From contig CAKZUM010000022.1 in NCBI GenBank assembly GCA_937921525.1, positions 1 to 5,237 of the forward strand: a stretch of 5,237 bases of DNA, in the 5' to 3' direction. A program made the translations under genes and the position numbers. Shown here in pieces: positions 1 to 5,237 of this stretch (positions are counted from its first letter, which is position 1; the number at the start of each line of letters is the position of its first letter). This DNA is from an uncultured Saprospiraceae bacterium (GTDB lineage Bacteria; Bacteroidota; Bacteroidia; Chitinophagales; Saprospiraceae). The notes beneath the pieces were generated by a model. It was given only the letters and a program-made list of their open reading frames with translations, made no database searches and was not told where the DNA came from.

Positions 1-1608
1 AAAGCTAAAAATGGTGAAAAGTATCAATTTCTAATCGAAACTGAATCAGGTGAAATTTTAGAAAAAGCAGATGCGTATGCTCGGAGAATAGAAAATTCAG
101 TAGGCAATAGTATTATCTACGAAGATAATTTTGATTGGAAAGACGACAACTTTGAAATTCAAGACTGGAATAGTCTGGTCATTTATGAGCTGCATATCGG
201 TACGTTCAATGTCAAAGGCAAACAAAAATTAGGGACATTTAAATCAGCTGTCGATAAACTTCCACATTTACAAGATTTAGGAATTAATTGTATAGAGGTA
301 TTACCGCTCAATGAATTTGCAGGTGATTTTTCGTGGGGTTATAATCCTGCGCATCCCTATGCGATAGAAGAGGCTTATGGGCATCCAGATGATTTCAAGA
401 TGTTTGTCAAAAAGGCGCACGAACATGGAATGGCCGTTATTTTGGATGTCGTCTATAATCATTTTGGGCCAAGTGACTTAGACTTGTGGCGATACGACGG
501 ATGGAATGAAAACGAGGGTGGAGGTATTTACTTTTATAATGATTGGCGGGCTAATACGCCCTGGGGTGATACTCGTCCTGATTATGGTCGGCAAGAAGTT
601 CGAGACTACATCTTTAACAATGTCATGATGTGGTTGGAGGAATATCGTTGTGACGGTCTGCGCTTCGATGCCGTTTCTTATATTCGAAATGTCAAGGGCT
701 GGGAAAACGAAGGAGATAATCTGAAGGAAGGATATGAATTATTACAAAGAATAAATTATGAAGCCAAACAGCGGTTTCCTAAAAAAATAATGATTGCGGA
801 GGATACCGATTTAAAGGAGTATATAACGAACAGTACTAACTATGAAAATGGGATGGGATTTGGAGCACAATGGGATATTAATTTTGCGCATGATGTTCGG
901 TCTGTTTTATTAGAACAAGAAGATAGTCGTAGAAATTTGGGTAGTATTGCTGCTGCCATTTCTAGAGAGCCTTCAGGAGACGCTTTTAAACGAATCATCT
1001 TTACAGAATCTCACGACGAAGTGGCCAACGGACAAGCCAGAATCACCTCTGAGGTAAGCGAAAATGCAGAAGATGTGAATAATTATTTCAGCAAAAAATT
1101 ATCTGTACTAGCTACAATCCTGACGATGACGAGCGCAGGCATTCCGATGATTTTTCAAGGTAAAGAATTATTAGAAGACAAATGGTTTTGCGATCAAGAC
1201 CCAATTGATTGGAAAAGAAAAAAGAAATTTTCAGGTATTTTCAATATACATCGAGATCTAATAAAGCTACGTGGCAATCATGCTGGATTAAGTAAAGGAT
1301 TATTGGGTAGAAACACGGAAATCATTCATTACAATGATGCCAATAAAGTTATTGCTTATCTACGTTGGTTTGATGATAAGGCGGTAGACGGCGTGGTGGT
1401 AATACTCAATTTTTCCAATGAAGATTTTACAGATTATGATTTAAGAATGCCTTGTGACGGTGATTGGGAATTAGAATTTAATAGTAATTGGAAGGGGTAC
1501 GATAAAGAATTTGGAGATTTTGAAGTAAGTAATATAGCTGTTGGGGATAACTGCCAAACTTGTATTAATCTCCCTGCTTATACGGGATTGATATTTGTAA
1601 AAAAGTAA
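1..1608 (+). CDS. GH13 alpha-amylase / glucan-branching-type enzyme, 5'-truncated by window edge
   Basis: The frame is open from base 1 to TAA at 1606-1608, giving 535 residues; the true start lies upstream. Residues about 1-60 look like the end of a CBM48/E-set domain, leading into VIYELHIGTF. The (beta/alpha)8 barrel follows with the GH13 motifs: DVVYNH (149-154), GLRFDAV with nucleophile Asp223, AED with acid/base Glu267, and SHD with Asp339. WGYNPAHPYA carries the substrate-site tyrosine and histidine. The last ~90 residues form an all-beta C-domain. Overall it resembles the GlgB/MTHase-like group often annotated 1,4-alpha-glucan branching protein or alpha-amylase, which acts on alpha-1,4-glucans in the cytoplasm. 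Such proteins are about 600 residues, so perhaps 70-80 are missing here. Hydrolase, trehalohydrolase and branching activity cannot be separated from these motifs, so I give no gene symbol. No genes of glycogen or trehalose metabolism are visible beside it. Confidence 0.93.
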   Translation, partial: KAKNGEKYQFLIETESGEILEKADAYARRIENSVGNSIIYEDNFDWKDDNFEIQDWNSLVIYELHIGTFNVKGKQKLGTFKSAVDKLPHLQDLGINCIEVLPLNEFAGDFSWGYNPAHPYAIEEAYGHPDDFKMFVKKAHEHGMAVILDVVYNHFGPSDLDLWRYDGWNENEGGGIYFYNDWRANTPWGDTRPDYGRQEVRDYIFNNVMMWLEEYRCDGLRFDAVSYIRNVKGWENEGDNLKEGYELLQRINYEAKQRFPKKIMIAEDTDLKEYITNSTNYENGMGFGAQWDINFAHDVRSVLLEQEDSRRNLGSIAAAISREPSGDAFKRIIFTESHDEVANGQARITSEVSENAEDVNNYFSKKLSVLATILTMTSAGIPMIFQGKELLEDKWFCDQDPIDWKRKKKFSGIFNIHRDLIKLRGNHAGLSKGLLGRNTEIIHYNDANKVIAYLRWFDDKAVDGVVVILNFSNEDFTDYDLRMPCDGDWELEFNSNWKGYDKEFGDFEVSNIAVGDNCQTCINLPAYTGLIFVKK

Positions 1609-1877
1609 ATTTAGCAGCCGTAAGTAGTCTGACAAAAATAAATGAACAACTTTAAAACGGATAGCTTGCTTGTCAACGTCTCGTAAACAATCAAGCCATC
1701 AAAAATTGTATGCTTATTTTTGTTGCACTACTTATCTCCTAAAAAAATAAAAGGTAGGTGAGGGTACTTAGTTAAAATTCTACGAATCGTATTTAACTTA
1801 TGTCCGCCAAAATCTTCACTTGGCGACCAACCAAAATCTCTTAACAAGATAGGTCCTTTTGGAAATTCTTGAATGTC
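1609..1877 (-). pseudogene. Internal fragment of App1/DUF2183 phosphatase gene, interrupted by the MITE-like element
   Basis: On the minus strand 1877-1731 encodes 49 residues, bounded by in-frame stops (TAG at 1880-1878 and TAG at 1730-1728). It contains EFPKGPILLRDFG, then GGHKLNTIRRIL, then YPHLPFIFLGD. This order (GP-LLRD-G, HK-x2-I-RRIL, LPF-x-x-GD) is characteristic of the App1 catalytic domain (DUF2183), a HAD-like phosphatidate phosphatase family. The family continues with GDSGQ-D or GDT-x-x-x-D. Here the stop lies in the end of the inserted element. Skipping the element and one TA copy gives GDTAAK (bases 1736-1733, then 1620-1610), after which the resemblance ends at the stop of the neighbouring glucan-enzyme gene. 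The N-terminal part, including the expected DxDxT nucleophile motif, is absent because the YihY stop codon lies just upstream. It is a non-functional relic. Confidence 0.72.
1623..1732. mobile_element. 110-bp MITE-like palindromic element with TA target duplication
   Basis: Two 19-nt ends are inverted copies matching at 16 of 19 positions (AGTAGT, three differing bases, ACAAAAATAA); they lie at 1623-1641 and 1714-1732. Each end is flanked by TA (1621-1622 and 1733-1734), the duplication expected for IS630/Tc1-mariner-type transposition. The interior is also folded: GCTTGCTTGT at 1664-1673 pairs with ACAATCAAGC at 1687-1696 (9 of 10) around a 13-nt loop, so the whole unit could form one long imperfect hairpin. 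There is no room for a transposase. It sits inside an App1-like gene fragment, and removing it with one TA extends that reading frame sensibly. It starts 14 bases after the stop codon of the glucan enzyme, so it might also act as that gene's transcript end. The family assignment rests only on the ends and the TA. Confidence 0.6.
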
Positions 1878-1882
1878 CTATA

Positions 1883-2377
1883 TTACGGTTTTTGATCGTC
1901 ATCGCCCTCAGATGAAACTTCAATTTCTTTATGGATTGTTTTTACTGCATACCCCATTGGTGGTACTTCTCCTTCATTCATTTTGGTTTGTTCATAAGTA
2001 AATACGGCGCCAAAGAGAAAGATAGTGGAAGCAAAAAAGACCCAAACCATAATAACCATCACACTACCTGCTGCCTCGTATAAATTAGCTGTTTGACTGT
2101 TTCCTATATAGAATCCAATCAGGTCTTTTCCGACACTAAATAATAACGCTGTGAAAATCGCTCCTTTCCAAGTATCTCTCCATTTCAGATTTGCATCAGG
2201 TAAGAATTTAAAGATCATTGCAAAAAGAACAGTAATTATTCCTAATGACACAGGGATAGAAATAACTATGGCTACAAAGGTGGAAAAATGACCGAATTGC
2301 GTATCCAAGTAATTAATAAAACTAGAGATAAACGCATTGATGGCTAAAGAAACCAATAAAACAAAAGCTGTGTTAGC
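1883..2377 (-). pseudogene. YihY/UPF0761-family membrane protein gene, N-terminal half missing
   Basis: The frame runs from just after an in-frame TAA (2380-2378) to TAA at 1885-1883, about 164 residues. The only start-like codon near the 5' end is TTG at 2356. Four hydrophobic segments are visible: around VSLAINAFISSFINYL, FVAIVISIPVSLGIITVLF, AIFTALLFSVGKDLIGFYIG and SVMVIMVWVFFASTIFLFG. Between them sits FKFLPDANLKWRDTWKGA, and then YEAAGSVMVIMVW; both are hallmarks of the C-terminal half of the YihY family (formerly mis-named RNase BN, now regarded as an inner-membrane protein of uncertain function). Members usually have about 280-320 residues and six membrane segments, so roughly 130-150 residues are lost. 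Upstream DNA to 2528 does not encode them in any frame. The polar C-terminus (SSEGDDDQKP) appears natural. An App1 gene fragment abuts the stop codon by six bases. Confidence 0.8.
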
Positions 2378-2528
2378 TTATGCCTAAATATGGTAATTAT
2401 ACGGAGAGGATATTTAAAACAGCAAAGCAATTAGCTAAAGAACCTAAACTATCGCGTTTTTTCAATGAAGTAGTTGATTGTAAATAAATCATAGACGCTA
2501 AACTACCTCGATATTTTCAATTAGATTC
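2378..2528. other. Spacer between broken yihY-like gene and antiporter; possible 35-residue ORF
   Basis: No recognisable gene. On the plus strand an ATG at 2380 opens 35 codons to TAA at 2485-2487; the product is basic and helix-prone, beginning MPKYGNYTERIFKTAK and ending RFFNEVVDCK. There is no ribosome-binding site and I do not recognise the peptide. Because the left edge coincides with the yihY breakpoint, it could be a piece of another disrupted gene. The minus strand contains only short frames and no missing YihY sequence. A weak six-base inverted repeat (GTAGTT at 2470-2475, AACTAC at 2501-2506) has no T-run and is a poor terminator for the antiporter. Confidence 0.25.
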
Positions 2529-3770
2529 TTAACCTTTTCCATTATCTTGCTGAACAAGCTTATCAATGATTCGAGGTGCTGTGAGACCATGAATGATAAT
2601 AGAGCATAAAACTACTAAAGAGGTAATAGCATACAATTCATTTTTCTCTTGGATTAGATTAGTTTGGGTAAACGCCCAAGCCAAATAGAAGAAAGAACCA
2701 ATTCCACGAATACCCAAAAAGCTGATTGCTAATTTATCACTAGCAGATCTATCTACCCCCCATAGTCCGATCATTCCAGATATAGGTCGTATAAAAAAAA
2801 TAAGCATTAAAGCAAAGAGAATTCCTCTCCAATCTATATACTCAAATATGCCGTCTAAAGTAAAACCACCAAAAAGAATCAGCCAAATCACCAATAAGAA
2901 CCGTTCTACCTCCTCCACAAAATGATGCATTTTTTCTTCGACCCGATTGTGTATCTTTTCCTCGTATCGAATACTTAGGGCAGCAATGAATACCGCTAAG
3001 AATCCATATCCATGCAGAAGCTCTGTAATGCCGTAAGTCATCAGCGTAATGGATATAGCGACAAAGCCATGTGGATTTTTTATACCCTTTATTTCAGGTA
3101 AACTTTCTAATAAATATCCGATAGAACGACCCAATAGGTATCCAATCAATACCCCTAGAAATATCTTTAAAAAAAACTTATCCCACAGCCAATTTGATAA
3201 ATCAAAATTGTTCCATCCACCTGCCTCCGCAATTAAAACGGCCATAAAAATAAATGGAAACGCTACCCCGTCATTTATACCTGCCTCTGCCGTCAATGCA
3301 AATTGACTCGCTATGCTGTTTTCTTTTTGCTCCATGTCTTTTATCTGTACTTCAGCAGCCAAGACGGGGTCTGTAGGAACTAAGGTGGCTGCTAAAAGAA
3401 TCGCAGCAGGCAAGCTAAGAGAGAATAAATGAATTCCTAAAAAGTATATAGCGATCATCGTTAATGGCATAGTAAATACTATTAATCGAAAAGGCATTTC
3501 CCAACTTTTTAGCCGATAGTCATTTCCTATTTTTAACCCTGCTCCCATCAAAGAAATAATTACCATTATTTCGCAGAAGTACATGAGTTGTTTATCAATA
3601 TCAAACAAGTTAGACATGGGCACCGGCAAGCCCAAATAATACAAAAACACGCCTATACCAAGTAGTATAATCGGGTAGCTTATCTTTATTTTTTTTGATA
3701 CAGAAGGTAGCCATGCCATGACCAATGTCGTCATACCCAAACTAGCCATGAGTAATAAATGATCTTTCAT
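2529..3770 (-). CDS. CPA1-family (NhaP-type) Na+ or K+/H+ antiporter
   Basis: Complete 413-residue membrane protein, ATG at 3770 to TAA at 2531-2529. It is predicted to exchange monovalent cations for protons across the inner membrane, for pH and ion balance. Hydrophobic segments cover nearly the whole length, consistent with 11-13 helices. Family motifs are clear: LVPTDPVLAAE with Thr133-Asp134-Pro135 in the first discontinuous helix, EAGINDGVAFPF with the Asn166-Asp167 pair typical of electroneutral CPA1 exchangers, RP at 328-329, GIRGIGSFFYLAW with Arg355, and a closing HGLTAP (394-399). There is no large cytoplasmic regulatory tail (no TrkA-C or cNMP domain), so it is a minimal form. No Shine-Dalgarno precedes the ATG, as is common in Bacteroidota. 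A partial match to the Bacteroidota -7 box (TTATTTTG, minus strand, 3806-3799) lacks a convincing -33 TTG. The ion cannot be told from sequence. Confidence 0.93.
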   Translation of the reverse strand: MKDHLLLMASLGMTTLVMAWLPSVSKKIKISYPIILLGIGVFLYYLGLPVPMSNLFDIDKQLMYFCEIMVIISLMGAGLKIGNDYRLKSWEMPFRLIVFTMPLTMIAIYFLGIHLFSLSLPAAILLAATLVPTDPVLAAEVQIKDMEQKENSIASQFALTAEAGINDGVAFPFIFMAVLIAEAGGWNNFDLSNWLWDKFFLKIFLGVLIGYLLGRSIGYLLESLPEIKGIKNPHGFVAISITLMTYGITELLHGYGFLAVFIAALSIRYEEKIHNRVEEKMHHFVEEVERFLLVIWLILFGGFTLDGIFEYIDWRGILFALMLIFFIRPISGMIGLWGVDRSASDKLAISFLGIRGIGSFFYLAWAFTQTNLIQEKNELYAITSLVVLCSIIIHGLTAPRIIDKLVQQDNGKG

Positions 3771-3833
3771 AAAATTCTTGCTGGCTTAGTGAAAGGAACA
3801 AAATAACTTAAGCCATTATGCTTGTTCTTTCTC

Positions 3834-3901
3834 CTTCTAAAAACCTCAAAAAAGTAAGTCCGTAGCTGGGCTATGCACTAATTTTTTGAGTTTCTTAGAA
3901 G
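3834..3901. repeat. Long near-perfect hairpin / palindromic element
   Basis: The outer arms are 20 nt (3834-3853 and 3882-3901) and pair at 18 of 20 positions; they begin CTTCTAA and end CTCAAAAAA on the left. The inner part continues pairing: 3854-3866 against 3870-3881 matches at 9 of 12 with one bulged base, closing with TAGC / GCTA around a three-base TGG turn. The result is a stem of about 32 pairs with almost no loop. It lies 64 bp upstream of the antiporter start, in its 5' leader or promoter region. Neither side has a T-run directly after the stem, so it is not a standard terminator. A palindromic mobile repeat, a relic of two IS ends, or a leader structure are the alternatives. Confidence 0.7.
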
Positions 3902-3969
3902 AAAAAATAATAAAGGCCGACGAAGGAAGACAATGATATCGCCACTTCGAAGACAGATATTCGTCAGGC
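3898..3969 (-). terminator. Candidate intrinsic terminator (minus strand), large loop
   Basis: Read on the minus strand, GCC-T-GACGAA (from 3969 to 3960) pairs with TTCGTCGGC (3924-3916), nine base pairs with one bulged T. The loop is about 35 bases and itself contains short pairing options (TATC with GATA). The stem is followed by a T-rich stretch, TTTATTATTTTTTCTTC (3914-3898). The position fits an end point for a transcript coming from the beta-barrel remnant toward the antiporter. The large loop makes this uncertain. The T-rich tail overlaps the edge of the neighbouring long hairpin. Confidence 0.35.
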
Positions 3970-4104
3970 TCTTTACAAGATAGTGATTACTGCATTCGGG
4001 TTTTTTTTGCAATACATTACCACCTCCGTCAAGCCTATAATTAAAAGTTACTTAAAATTTGTTCGAATTGAAATTTCCCATAAAGGGAAAAAAGGAAAAG
4101 GAGT
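3970..4104. other. Non-coding spacer, no convincing gene
   Basis: It contains an eight-T run at 4001-4008 and A-rich sequence near 4080-4100. On the minus strand one frame without a start codon stays open for about 60 codons, from just after a TAA near 4045 down through the terminator candidate and into the long hairpin. Its conceptual product resembles nothing I know and I do not call it a gene. Confidence 0.3.
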
Positions 4105-4406
4105 TTAAAATACAAAGCCTAGCGTAAGGCTGGCAATGTTATTCCTCGTACCATTGCCATCCTCTAGAAGATCACTAAGACCGTACTCGTAAGTAAGATC
4201 AATAGCAATACGACTAATATCTACACCCACACCACCAATAGCACTAAATGTAGCTGGCTTAAAATTATCCTCATCATTAAATAAGTCCACATCTTCACTA
4301 TCTACTGCCATTCTAAAAGCAGCCAATCCACCCGCGTTAAATAATATGATCTACCTTCGCTAAAACTTATGAGAAAGCTTAATGTTCGATTTGCTATATT
4401 TTTTTC
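4105..4406 (-). pseudogene. Outer-membrane beta-barrel (PorT/OMP_b-brl-like) gene remnant, 3' end only, probable frameshift
   Basis: The last 81 codons (4350-4105) encode a typical barrel C-terminus: NAGGLAAFRMAV, an acidic loop (DSEDVDLFNDEDNF), FSAIGGVGVDISRIAIDLTYEYGLSDLL, then NNIASLTLGFVF ending in phenylalanine, the usual beta-signal for outer-membrane insertion. The alternation of polar and hydrophobic residues, and YEYGL before an NxxxSLxLGF strand, match the Bacteroidota outer-membrane beta-barrel families (PF13568/PF13505). A stop (TAG, 4353-4351) lies just upstream. However, the adjacent frame (4406-4343) reads FSEGRSYYL, and one extra base near 4339-4343 would fuse it to NAGGLAAF, as expected for such barrels. 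Family members have around 200 residues and a signal peptide; about 100 residues at most survive here. The only internal start-like codon is TTG at 4326. It is non-functional, unless a sequencing error accounts for the frameshift; even then the 5' part is missing. Confidence 0.7.
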
Positions 4407-4468
4407 TTATTTGTTATAGTATAGCACCGTTCTGGAGGCAATGAATTAGAATAATTTAAAACAACCTC

Positions 4469-4525
4469 AAGGACACCTATATTTCTGACTCTCTGACTAA
4501 ACAAAATATAGGTTTATCCTTTTTA
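4469..4525 (+). terminator. Intrinsic terminator-like hairpin (strongest reading on plus strand)
   Basis: ACCTATATTT (4475-4484) pairs perfectly with AAATATAGGT (4504-4513). After a one-base versus three-base bulge, AAGGA (4469-4473) pairs with TCCTT (4517-4521). A short T-run follows (4520-4524). The loop holds a tandem CTGACT motif (two copies, 4485-4498). No gene is visible upstream on the plus strand, so it may be a leftover from a lost neighbour, a bidirectional terminator, or a palindromic repeat. The stem is AU-rich. Confidence 0.45.
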
Positions 4526-4805
4526 GAAAAAAATCTACTAATGTATTTCAACAATAATCAAAATATTTTAGCCTATTTTTTGGGCATAATGGGGCGTTCT
4601 ATTAGTGAATGTATGCAGAAGGCATATCGACTACAGGTAAGATTCTCAGAGATAATAAAAAATATAAAATCCTTTAGAAAGAGGAATTCAAGATTGTCGA
4701 AACAGGCAGGTTCTACTCATGTGGCTTATTACAAAAGAAGATTTGAAAACTATTATTCCTAGACTGAGGAAGAGATTAAAGAGACTATTTTATTTGAGTT
4801 AAGCA
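4526..4805. other. Gene-poor stretch with disjointed short frames, possible decayed gene on plus strand
   Basis: A plus-strand frame from ATG at 4541 to TAG at 4760-4762 would give 73 residues, but its composition (many Asn, Lys, Arg, Tyr) and lack of any recognisable motif make it doubtful. Protein-like pieces occur in different frames: MYAEGISTTGKILRDNKKY (ATG at 4609, ending TAG), EFKIVETGRFYSCGLLQKK, MWLITKEDLKTIIPRL (ATG at 4719), and TEEEIKETILFELSKTY directly after the 4760 stop. Such frame hopping is what a degenerating gene would look like, though chance in AT-rich DNA is possible. I cannot name a family and do not claim a functional product. Confidence 0.2.
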
Positions 4806-4838
4806 AGACTTACCAAGTTTTAAAAACTTGGTAAGTCT
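4806..4838. repeat. Perfect 33-nt palindrome (16-bp arms, 1-nt centre)
   Basis: AGACTTACCAAGTTTT (4806-4821) is the exact reverse complement of 4823-4838, with a single central A. It is intergenic, 50 bp past the stop of the minus-strand gene that ends at 4888. No T-run follows the stem on either strand, so a classical terminator is unlikely, though T/A runs at the centre and a strong stem could still define transcript ends. Perfection and symmetry suggest a REP-like or dispersed palindromic repeat. Confidence 0.8.
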
Positions 4839-4887
4839 GCCAAAAACAACATTCTCGATCAGCCTGTTACAGTGATAGGATCAAGAC

Positions 4888-5237
4888 TCACTCATACAAA
4901 TCAATAAGCAAATTATCTATAGTAACGGAGGCTGCAGTAGTGGATTCTAACGCAAAGGAAATACTCACTACATCTGTTTTTTCGGAAGAAAGGCAATAAA
5001 GTTCGTGTAAATAGTTTTCATAAAAACCGTTTGAAGTTTCTTTTATTAAACCTAAATGAAAGCGGTTCAGAGAATCTACTGTTATTCGTTCTCTAAGACT
5101 TAGACCAACCTGAAATTCACCATCTGCCAATCCTTCTACTCTTATGTCGGAAAAAGCCTTTAAGTTAGAACAAGATGGAACATCAGTTATCTCAAATCTA
5201 TTTACTAGAGTAACAGAGGCAGGAGGAGATAAAGAAC
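4888..5237 (-). CDS. Unrecognised protein, C-terminal part only (runs off window)
   Basis: The frame is open from the window edge down to TGA at 4890-4888, 115 complete codons. The start lies outside; the TTG at 5130 is not a credible start because the frame continues upstream without a stop. The visible part has no membrane helix. It is rich in short alternating hydrophobic and polar stretches (PPASVTLVNRFEITDVP, VVSISFALESTTAASVTIDN), which suggests a beta-rich fold. Two cysteines are present (in PSCSNL and ELYCLSS). This could be the end of a surface or periplasmic beta-sandwich protein or lipoprotein, but no signature supports naming it. A perfect palindrome lies 50 bp downstream. Confidence 0.6.
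   Translation of the reverse strand, partial: SLSPPASVTLVNRFEITDVPSCSNLKAFSDIRVEGLADGEFQVGLSLRERITVDSLNRFHLGLIKETSNGFYENYLHELYCLSSEKTDVVSISFALESTTAASVTIDNLLIDLYE

Noticed and set aside
1621..1734. The 110-bp palindromic element read as a simple terminator of the glucan-enzyme gene
   Set aside because: The arms are far apart, there is no T-run directly after a compact stem, and the TA flanks plus motif extension in the opposite-strand relic fit an insertion better, although it may secondarily end transcripts.
3049..3306. 85-codon plus-strand open frame
   Set aside because: It lies entirely antisense within the antiporter gene, whose family motifs establish the minus strand as coding; the conceptual product is low-complexity and rich in Ile, Asn, Lys and Pro.
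3902..4047. Roughly 60-codon minus-strand frame without a start, giving a peptide with RSGDIIVFLRRP
   Set aside because: No start codon, it runs through a terminator candidate into the long hairpin, and no family similarity is recognisable.
4369..4419. 16-residue plus-strand peptide starting MRKLNVRFAIFF, resembling a signal peptide
   Set aside because: It ends at TAG without a mature region, has no ribosome-binding site and overlaps the barrel remnant on the other strand; likely chance in T-rich DNA.
4392..4426. TGCTATA / TATAGCA inverted repeat
   Set aside because: Only seven pairs around a 21-base loop, without a T-run in a useful place; expected by chance in AT-rich sequence.
1..5237. 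Defence system, CRISPR array, toxin-antitoxin pair, tRNA, rRNA or riboswitch
   Set aside because: No supporting repeats, conserved RNA features or signature proteins were seen in either strand.

Overview
The window is AT-rich DNA that most likely comes from a member of the Bacteroidota. The evidence is the PorT-like outer-membrane beta-barrel remnant, the absence of Shine-Dalgarno sequences at the starts I could inspect, and homology patterns of the kind seen in Saprospirales/Cytophagales-like genomes. Assignment below phylum is a guess.

Layout. Positions 1-1608 (+) hold the 5'-truncated end of a GH13 alpha-amylase/branching-type enzyme with all four catalytic motifs. It is followed at once by a stretch of gene debris on the minus strand. 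First comes an internal fragment of an App1/DUF2183 phosphatase gene (1609-1877), split by a 110-bp palindromic MITE-like element with a TA duplication. Next is the 3' half of a YihY/UPF0761 membrane-protein gene (1883-2377). An intact CPA1 (NhaP-type) cation:proton antiporter follows (2529-3770, minus). Beyond it lie a long near-perfect hairpin (3834-3901), a structured, terminator-like segment, the 3' third of an outer-membrane beta-barrel gene with a probable frameshift (4105-4406, minus), an intrinsic terminator-like hairpin (4469-4525), about 280 bp with only doubtful reading frames, and a perfect 33-nt palindrome (4806-4838). The window closes with the C-terminal part of an unrecognised protein (4888-5237, minus).

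How it fits together. Only the glucan enzyme and the antiporter look like functional genes within what is visible, and there is no sign of a shared pathway. The rest looks like an eroding, rearranged region where gene pieces have been joined and palindromic elements have accumulated. The best observation is that conceptually removing the small element, with one TA copy, extends the App1 reading frame into an expected Gly-Asp-Thr motif. This supports transposition into a gene, or into an existing fragment of one. I see no defence island, CRISPR array, tRNA, rRNA or complete transposase gene.
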